Source: Thaumarchaeota archaeon S13 (GTDB lineage Archaea > Thermoproteota > Nitrososphaeria > Nitrososphaerales > Nitrosopumilaceae). From it: a DNA stretch of 9,437 nucleotides. The notes below the pieces were generated by a model that saw nothing but the letters and a program-made list of their open reading frames with translations, ran no database searches and was not told the DNA's origin. Location: contig RHFA01000049.1 in NCBI GenBank assembly GCA_003724275.1, forward strand, positions 1-9,437. Direction: 5' to 3'. Shown piece by piece: positions 6,139 through 9,437 of the stretch. The position numbers and the translations under genes were made by a program. The stretch's first letter is position 1. Every line of letters begins with the position of its first letter.

Positions 6139-6967
6139 CCTTTGCCGCCACGCGCGGCTCGTGCTGCGGGACGAGGCCGGCCTCGCGGCCCATGGCCAGG
6201 ACGCGCGCTATGGACTCCTCGCCGGCGGCCCCCATCTCGACTGTCACGGGGTTTACGTACATTCTCACAAACCTCTCGACCAGCTCGCGCGGCTTTGAGC
6301 GCGAGTATTCCATGGCATAGTCCATCGCCTCGCCAAAGTGGGCCAGGCCGTACACGATAGAGTCGCGCAGGCACGCGTCAAATCGCGATATCGCCTCCCC
6401 GCCCAGCGACGTGCGCGCGACGTTGACGCCCAGCGGGACGGGAAGGCCGCCGGTCCGCGCGTGCCACCACTCGCCGAGGTCGGCGACCTTGCGCAGGCCC
6501 TCGGACTCGTGGGACAGCTGCGTCTCGTGTATGACGAGGCCCGCGCCGGCCCTGCCCGAGGCGACTGCGGCCGGAATGTCGCTAAAGCGCATCTCCTCGT
6601 GCTCAAACTCGCCGACCATGAGGCGCATCAGCAAAAACGCCGACGTGAGGCGGCCCGGCACGGCGACCCTCGAGGACGCCACGTCCTCCAGCGTCGCGTC
6701 CCCGCGCGCGACGACGAGCGGGCCGTAGCCCAGGCCAAAGCTGCCGCCGCTGCGCAGTATCGTGTGGCCCGGCATGTGCGCGCACGCGTGGACAGAGGCG
6801 GCCGTGACGTCCGGCGCGCCGCCTCCGGCGCCTGCCCTGTTTAGCGTCTCAATGTCCTCGACGGTATGCCTGACCTCGAGGCCGCGCATGTCCACCCTGC
6901 CGGTGAGCATGGCATAGAACATGAACGCGTCATCGGCGTCAGGCGTGTGGCCGACGGTTACCTCCAC
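6134..6967 (-). CDS. mqnD: MqnD-family protein (1,4-dihydroxy-6-naphthoate synthase-like)
   Basis: MqnD converts cyclic dehypoxanthinyl futalosine to 1,4-dihydroxy-6-naphthoate in the futalosine route to menaquinone. The 277-residue product matches the family over its length. It has the opening GHTPDADDAFMFYAM (6-20), VEDIETLNR (36-44), LRSGGSFGLGYGPLVVARG (71-89), VAVPGRLTSA (101-110) and GLVIHETQLSH (143-153), with His147 at the place of the catalytic histidine of the Thermus enzyme. It also has DLGEWWHARTGGLPVPLG (163-180) and RMYVNPVTVEMGAAGEE (235-251). The family has a periplasmic-binding-protein fold but no signal peptide here, as expected for a cytosolic enzyme. An upstream extension of about 80 codons is open but is non-conserved and arginine-rich. 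The GTG at 6967 is chosen because TTTTTATAC lies about 28 bases before it. mqnA, mqnB and mqnC are not in the window. Confidence 0.9.
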   Translation of the reverse strand: MEVTVGHTPDADDAFMFYAMLTGRVDMRGLEVRHTVEDIETLNRAGAGGGAPDVTAASVHACAHMPGHTILRSGGSFGLGYGPLVVARGDATLEDVASSRVAVPGRLTSAFLLMRLMVGEFEHEEMRFSDIPAAVASGRAGAGLVIHETQLSHESEGLRKVADLGEWWHARTGGLPVPLGVNVARTSLGGEAISRFDACLRDSIVYGLAHFGEAMDYAMEYSRSKPRELVERFVRMYVNPVTVEMGAAGEESIARVLAMGREAGLVPQHEPRVAAKG

Positions 6968-6990
6968 GGCGGCGCGGCGGGCGGGAGTCT

Positions 6991-6999
6991 GTATAAAAA
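6991..6999 (-). promoter_or_regulatory. TATA box of mqnD
   Basis: The minus strand reads GTTTTTATAC across this site, centred about 28 bases before the GTG at 6967. It is the strongest reason to place the mqnD start there rather than further upstream. Confidence 0.65.
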
Positions 7000-7048
7000 C
7001 CGAGGCGGGCGGCGCGGCCACGCGGGGTTTGCGAGGCCAGGTCATGGC

Positions 7049-7067
7049 CGCCAGGCCGCGCCTGGCG
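7049..7067. promoter_or_regulatory. Inverted repeat in the mqnD/cassette divergent region
   Basis: CGCCAGGC-CGC-GCCTGGCG has perfect 8-bp arms around a 3-base spacer. It lies about 80 bases upstream of mqnD and about 50 upstream of the cassette TATA box, so it could serve either promoter as a regulator site. Being entirely G/C apart from the central A/T pairs, it could be coincidental. Confidence 0.35.
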
Positions 7068-7090
7068 CCCGCGTATCCGCCCCGGGAGCC

Positions 7091-7106
7091 TTGCCGGATC
7101 CGGCAA
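7091..7106. promoter_or_regulatory. Perfect 16-bp palindrome upstream of the cassette promoter
   Basis: TTGCCGGATCCGGCAA is a perfect 16-bp palindrome ending 10-11 bases before the GTATATAG box of the four-gene cassette. The location immediately upstream of the TFB/TBP site is where a dimeric activator, or a repressor blocking TFB, would bind. It includes A/T ends, so it is not just a G/C-composition artefact. A BamHI-type GGATCC core is incidental. Confidence 0.5.
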
Positions 7107-7116
7107 AAAGTGTGGG

Positions 7117-7124
7117 GTATATAG
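7117..7124 (+). promoter_or_regulatory. TATA box of the four-gene cassette
   Basis: GTATATAG is a strong TATA match centred about 29 bases before the ATG at 7150, but only about 11 before the in-frame GTG at 7132. This settles the start of the first cassette gene at 7150. Confidence 0.7.
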
Positions 7125-7149
7125 CACCCCCGTGCCGCCACGGCGCACC

Positions 7150-7752
7150 ATGGCCAAAGAGGCCCGAATATCCGTAACGCTGACCGGCAGGCACTCTCTA
7201 GCGCCAGCAAATGTCAGGGACGCCTGCAGGGACATTGACGACATGCTCTCAAAGGGCACCATTCCCCACATCATCCATTCCTCCGTCCCAGGCCTCGACC
7301 TGCAAGACGTAGACGTGATAGGGCATGGCGAGCACATAAGCGCAAAGGTCGAAGAGTCCACCTTTGACATTAGCTGGACGGCAAGGCTGCCCGCAGGTGT
7401 CCCTGGCGCAATGGTGGGCGCCGTGGTTGACTGCCTGCAAACCGCGGACGAGGTGCTTGTGCGGGCCAGTGTCACAACTGACGGGGATAACATGACACGT
7501 CCAAGGATCGGCGACGGGCCGCTTGCGTGCAAGTTCACTGCCATAGCGTTTGAGCTCGATCCGCCCAAAGTTTCCCAAGAGCCCCCCGGAGGCCACGAGG
7601 CGAGGTTTTTTGGGATGGGAGTCACTTCCGGGAAGGAGGAGGGCAGCGTGATCATTTTTGCCGAGCGCAAGTCCATGGCATCTAGCCTGAATCGGGCCGT
7701 TTGCCATTCCCTTGAGGCGCTCTCTAGCTATTGCGGGGCATGTGGAAAATGA
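7150..7752 (+). CDS. Unrecognised 200-aa protein, first gene of the accessory cassette
   Basis: I recognise no family. The 200-residue product looks soluble with mixed alpha/beta character. An N-terminal strand (ARISVTLTG, 5-13) leads to a helix (NVRDACRDIDDMLSKG, 21-36). A series of beta strands follows (LQDVDVIGHGEHISAKVEES, TFDISWTARL, EVLVRASVTT, CKFTAIAFEL, SVIIFAERK), and a final helix (ASSLNRAVCHSLEALSSYC, 177-195) ends at CGACGK. The strand-rich middle with terminal helices could be a small binding or sensor domain. The C-terminal CxxC (195-198) is unpaired with another CxxC, so zinc binding is uncertain. The ATG at 7150 rather than the GTG at 7132 is chosen because the TATA box is 29 bases upstream. 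The stop overlaps the next start as ATGA. Codon use is less G/C-biased than in mqnD next door, hinting at acquisition. Confidence 0.75.
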   Translation: MAKEARISVTLTGRHSLAPANVRDACRDIDDMLSKGTIPHIIHSSVPGLDLQDVDVIGHGEHISAKVEESTFDISWTARLPAGVPGAMVGAVVDCLQTADEVLVRASVTTDGDNMTRPRIGDGPLACKFTAIAFELDPPKVSQEPPGGHEARFFGMGVTSGKEEGSVIIFAERKSMASSLNRAVCHSLEALSSYCGACGK

Positions 7753-7970
7753 GCATTGCGCTAAAAGATCCCAGGCCTGCCCGTGAGGCCCTGTCAGTGA
7801 CAAGTAGGCTGTCTGCCGAGGCGTTCAGCATTTCCAATGCCGGACGTGATGGTTTCCAGGGGCCTGACGGCGCCAGCGCCATCCCTGATCCTACAGGAGG
7901 GCACGTGGTTGACCCGTGCCTGACAAGCCTAAACATGGACGCAATGGAGTATTCACGCTGGTTGCCATGA
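7749..7970 (+). CDS. Unrecognised 73-aa small protein, second cassette gene
   Basis: The 73-residue product starts at an ATG that overlaps the stop of the first gene (ATGA) and ends by overlapping the start of the third in the same way. This double coupling is the main reason to regard it as real. An N-terminal part can form an amphipathic helix (PREALSVTSRLSAEAFSI region, about residues 9-27). The rest is Gly/Pro/Asp-rich (GRDGFQGPDGASAIPDPTGG, about 32-51) and likely extended, ending in NMDAMEYSRWLP. There is no signal peptide or membrane segment. Earlier in-frame starts (TTG at 7731, ATG at 7740) would add residues overlapping gene one and are less favoured. The small size, lack of fold signature and position between two larger partners suit an adaptor or antitoxin-like peptide; this is inference only. 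Confidence 0.6.
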   Translation: MSIALKDPRPAREALSVTSRLSAEAFSISNAGRDGFQGPDGASAIPDPTGGHVVDPCLTSLNMDAMEYSRWLP

Positions 7971-8458
7971 CCCATACATCGCGCGTAAGGCTAGAGACAT
8001 TTGTCGGCTTTTTGCAGGAACACGGCATACTTCCACAGGCCACCAGGTTTTCCTTTGAGCAGCAAGCGCGCCTCCAAAAGTGCGCGTTTATCGCACAAAT
8101 TGGGTTTGGGCTGGACCTGGGATACGACTACCATCTGCACGAGTATGGGACGTTTTCTTCGTTTCTTGGCGCAGACTTTGTCCGGATTATACGGAAAAAG
8201 GCCGTCATGAGCGGGGCGTATATTCCATTGTCGTTTAAGGCCAAAAGGTTCCTAGAGACGGTATCTGGCAGGAAAATTGACTGGCTTTGCGTGGCGACTG
8301 TGGCGATCCACGAAATGAGATCATGCGATCCATCCACGCTCCAGTCCCACGTCGAGGGCATAGCCATTCACTACGACCGGCGCCTGATAAGGCAAGTCCT
8401 GAAAGACATCGAGGCGGCGCTTCTGCGCCCTGGTGCCCACATAAACACGGTGGGTTGA
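7967..8458 (+). CDS. YwgA/Panacea-like (SocA-like) helical protein, third cassette gene
   Basis: The 163-residue product carries a pattern found in YwgA-type and Panacea (DUF4065, SocA-like) proteins. A helix FEQQARLQKCAFIAQIGFG (30-48) has the RLQKxxFxxQ core, followed by LGYDYHLHEYGTFSSFLGAD (51-70), matching the family's 'l.Y.f..y.YGp.S..l..d' block. A helical rest follows (VRIIRKKAV, KAKRFLETVSG, DWLCVATVAIHEMR, RRLIRQVLKDIEAALL). The usual Pro of YGPYS is Thr here. Panacea proteins serve as antitoxins or adaptors, and YwgA's role is unknown. An ATG at 7967 overlapping the previous stop (ATGA) is chosen; the frame upstream of it is gene-two shadow. The next gene begins inside its stop (TTGA). 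The resemblance is by motif only; I put it at moderate certainty. Confidence 0.7.
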   Translation: MTHTSRVRLETFVGFLQEHGILPQATRFSFEQQARLQKCAFIAQIGFGLDLGYDYHLHEYGTFSSFLGADFVRIIRKKAVMSGAYIPLSFKAKRFLETVSGRKIDWLCVATVAIHEMRSCDPSTLQSHVEGIAIHYDRRLIRQVLKDIEAALLRPGAHINTVG

Positions 8459-8931
8459 CGGTGATTCCGGGCGTCCTAGAGAGTCTCGTTTCGCTGAACC
8501 CAGCACTTGCCATAGTCGGGTCCCTCACAAGCATTGCGGCCCTTGGCATGGCCATCTTTGCCATTCAGCGCTCGTTGGCTCATGCGTCACGCATGAAAAA
8601 AGAACACGCCAAAAACACCGCGTTCCTAAAACACACACTTGACGGATGCCACAAAACAATTTCCAGAGTGCTCAAAATGAAGGATAAAGAACAGTACTAT
8701 CGATCTCTTGGGGCGCTGTCATTGACCTTGACCAACGCGCTAACCCGGTACGAAATATACGTGCGGCAAGACGCCCGCCAGGCCATATCTGACATGTCGC
8801 TGCTGCTTTTAGACACCGCCACGCACGAGCATGCAGAGTCGATCAAGCTCCTTGAGAACGTGCAGGCCGTAGTGGAAATGCCCCTAGAAAACATCATCAC
8901 CCCAAGGTCTGGCCTTAATGCCCCCATGTGA
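8455..8931 (+). CDS. Membrane-anchored helical protein, fourth cassette gene
   Basis: The 158-residue product has a single hydrophobic helix near its N-terminus (about residues 16-38, NPALAIVGSLTSIAALGMAI and on). A basic, highly helical region follows (RMKKEHAKNTAFLKHTL, HKTISRVLKMKDKEQYYRSL, LTNALTRYEIYVRQDARQAI, HEHAESIKLLENVQAVVEM). This implies a short outside N-terminus and a cytoplasmic helical bundle of about 115 residues. No family is recognised. The start is TTG at 8455 overlapping the preceding stop (TTGA); the GTG at 8461 is a close alternative that removes only two residues. It is the most A/T-rich gene of the window: the 60 bases at 8581-8640 are 45% G+C. It could anchor a complex of the other cassette products at the membrane, or act as a membrane effector (inference). 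Confidence 0.7.
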   Translation: MTVIPGVLESLVSLNPALAIVGSLTSIAALGMAIFAIQRSLAHASRMKKEHAKNTAFLKHTLDGCHKTISRVLKMKDKEQYYRSLGALSLTLTNALTRYEIYVRQDARQAISDMSLLLLDTATHEHAESIKLLENVQAVVEMPLENIITPRSGLNAPM

Positions 8932-9437
8932 TGCCCCTTTAGAGCCTGCCTGCGGGAATGCCGCGGGATCCGCAACAGAGCCGGCACGGCCCTTGATGAG
9001 GCGCCAAAGTCTCCAATCACCGCCCCGTGCGCACGGCTGAGCGCTTGCCTGTTTTTGCGGCTGTGCCTGCCATGGTTGGCAAGCGATGCCCCTTTCTGGG
9101 CGTTGGCAGCCTGCCGCTTTCCGGACGCCCGCGTCCCGGGCACGCTTCTGCAACAGATGCACGTGCCATCGGGCTCCCCCGTCAAAACTCCCCCCTCACT
9201 ATGATGCCAAGTGCATCGTGGCAGGCGGGCCTGACCGGGCCGCCCATGCGCCCGACGGCGCCATCGGCGGCCGCAGACTTGCGCCCGCCGGGATGTTCCT
9301 GCGTGGCGCAGGGCCGGAAGCCACAAACCCCCACTGTTGCGCATGGGCGCCCTTGTGCGCCCGCGGGCGGAGCCTTGTCGCCCCCCGTCGCCGCGCAGGG
9401 CCATGGGCGCCGCCCTGGCCGTTGCGGGCTCCCGGCG
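8932..9437. other. About 500 bases without a convincing gene
   Basis: No protein family, tRNA, rRNA or CRISPR array is visible. A plus-strand frame is open from about 9001 to the window edge (first ATG 9072), but its translation is Pro/Arg/Cys-rich without any motif. Two minus-strand frames (8697-9404, 8884-9162) are arginine-rich and partly antisense to the fourth cassette gene. Small sequence structure exists: direct repeats of CATGGGCGCC (9342, 9402) and GCGCAGGGCC (9306, 9393), and a 6-bp hairpin CAGGGC/GCCCTG at 9396-9417. No TATA-like island at the right distance from a start codon was seen. It may be intergenic DNA or decayed coding sequence. Confidence 0.6.

Noticed and set aside
5203..6360. 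385-codon plus-strand open frame
   Set aside because: It runs across the end of the Cys-motif membrane gene and antisense to two minus-strand genes. Its translation is Arg/Pro-rich with no domain; such frames are expected from high-GC coding DNA.
7132..7149. GTG start six codons upstream of the first cassette gene
   Set aside because: It lies only about 11 bases from the TATA box centre, too close for transcription to begin before it.
6968..7210. N-terminal extension of about 80 residues on mqnD
   Set aside because: It is non-conserved in style (Arg/Pro-rich), runs through a good TATA box and overlaps the cassette start. MqnD proteins are normally about 270-280 residues, matching the GTG start.
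8994..9041. Possible box C/D sRNA (TTGATGA ... CTGA)
   Set aside because: The C box has a mismatch at its first base, no D'/C' pair is visible inside, and the flanks do not form a terminal stem.
8697..9404. 235-codon minus-strand open frame with a CICC motif
   Set aside because: Arginine-rich throughout, its C-terminal third is antisense to the fourth cassette gene, and no zinc-ribbon partner cysteines are spaced properly.
9001..9437. Plus-strand frame open to the window edge (ATG at 9072)
   Set aside because: The translation is Pro/Arg/Cys-rich with no secondary-structure pattern, RBS or TATA box. It cannot be excluded fully because it runs off the window.
1..9437. CRISPR arrays, insertion sequences, tRNA or rRNA genes
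   Set aside because: No regularly spaced repeats, transposase motifs, terminal inverted repeats, or conserved tRNA/rRNA segments were seen on either strand.

Overview
The window looks like a piece of an archaeal chromosome, most likely a high-GC member of the Thaumarchaeota/Nitrososphaerota (Cenarchaeum-like). That placement is an inference. It rests on purP (an essentially archaeal purine gene), a CBS-TrkH fusion, mqnD and ubiX homologues, frequent AGG(Arg) and ATA(Ile) codons despite high GC, dense gene packing, and archaeal TATA boxes centred about 27-31 bases upstream of start codons with no Shine-Dalgarno sequence, which suggests leaderless mRNAs.

Layout. Positions 18-317 (+) hold tatA. 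Positions 363-1519 (-) hold a rightward-to-leftward cluster: a 48-aa membrane microprotein, ubiX, and an SRPBCC protein coupled to ubiX by a TTGA overlap. Divergent from it is purP (1613-2701, +), whose stop codon overlaps in CTAG with that of a convergent bifunctional-nuclease (DUF151) gene (2698-3129, -). Next come a CBS-CBS-TrkH potassium transporter (3222-5039, +) and an ATGA-coupled polytopic membrane protein with conserved-looking cysteine pairs (5036-5824, +). On the minus strand follow a 93-aa two-TM protein (5826-6107) and mqnD (6134-6967).

From about 7110 the character changes. A strong TATA box and a perfect 16-bp palindrome precede a tight four-gene cassette (7150-8931, +) joined by ATGA, ATGA and TTGA overlaps. 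Its base composition is clearly lower in GC, and its codon use is more relaxed, than the genes before it. It encodes an unrecognised 200-aa protein, a 73-aa small protein, a 163-aa protein with RLQK...YGxxS motifs resembling the YwgA/Panacea (SocA-like) group, and a 158-aa protein with one N-terminal membrane helix. This is the best candidate for an undescribed accessory system. The last ~500 bases show no convincing gene.

How genes may work together: mqnD, and possibly ubiX (prenylated-FMN supply to a UbiD-type decarboxylase), fit menaquinone synthesis by the futalosine route. purP makes the penultimate purine intermediate. The TrkH pair handles potassium and an unknown membrane function. 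The cassette proteins are probably made together in fixed ratio and may act as a complex, with the last protein as membrane anchor or effector. This last point is inference.
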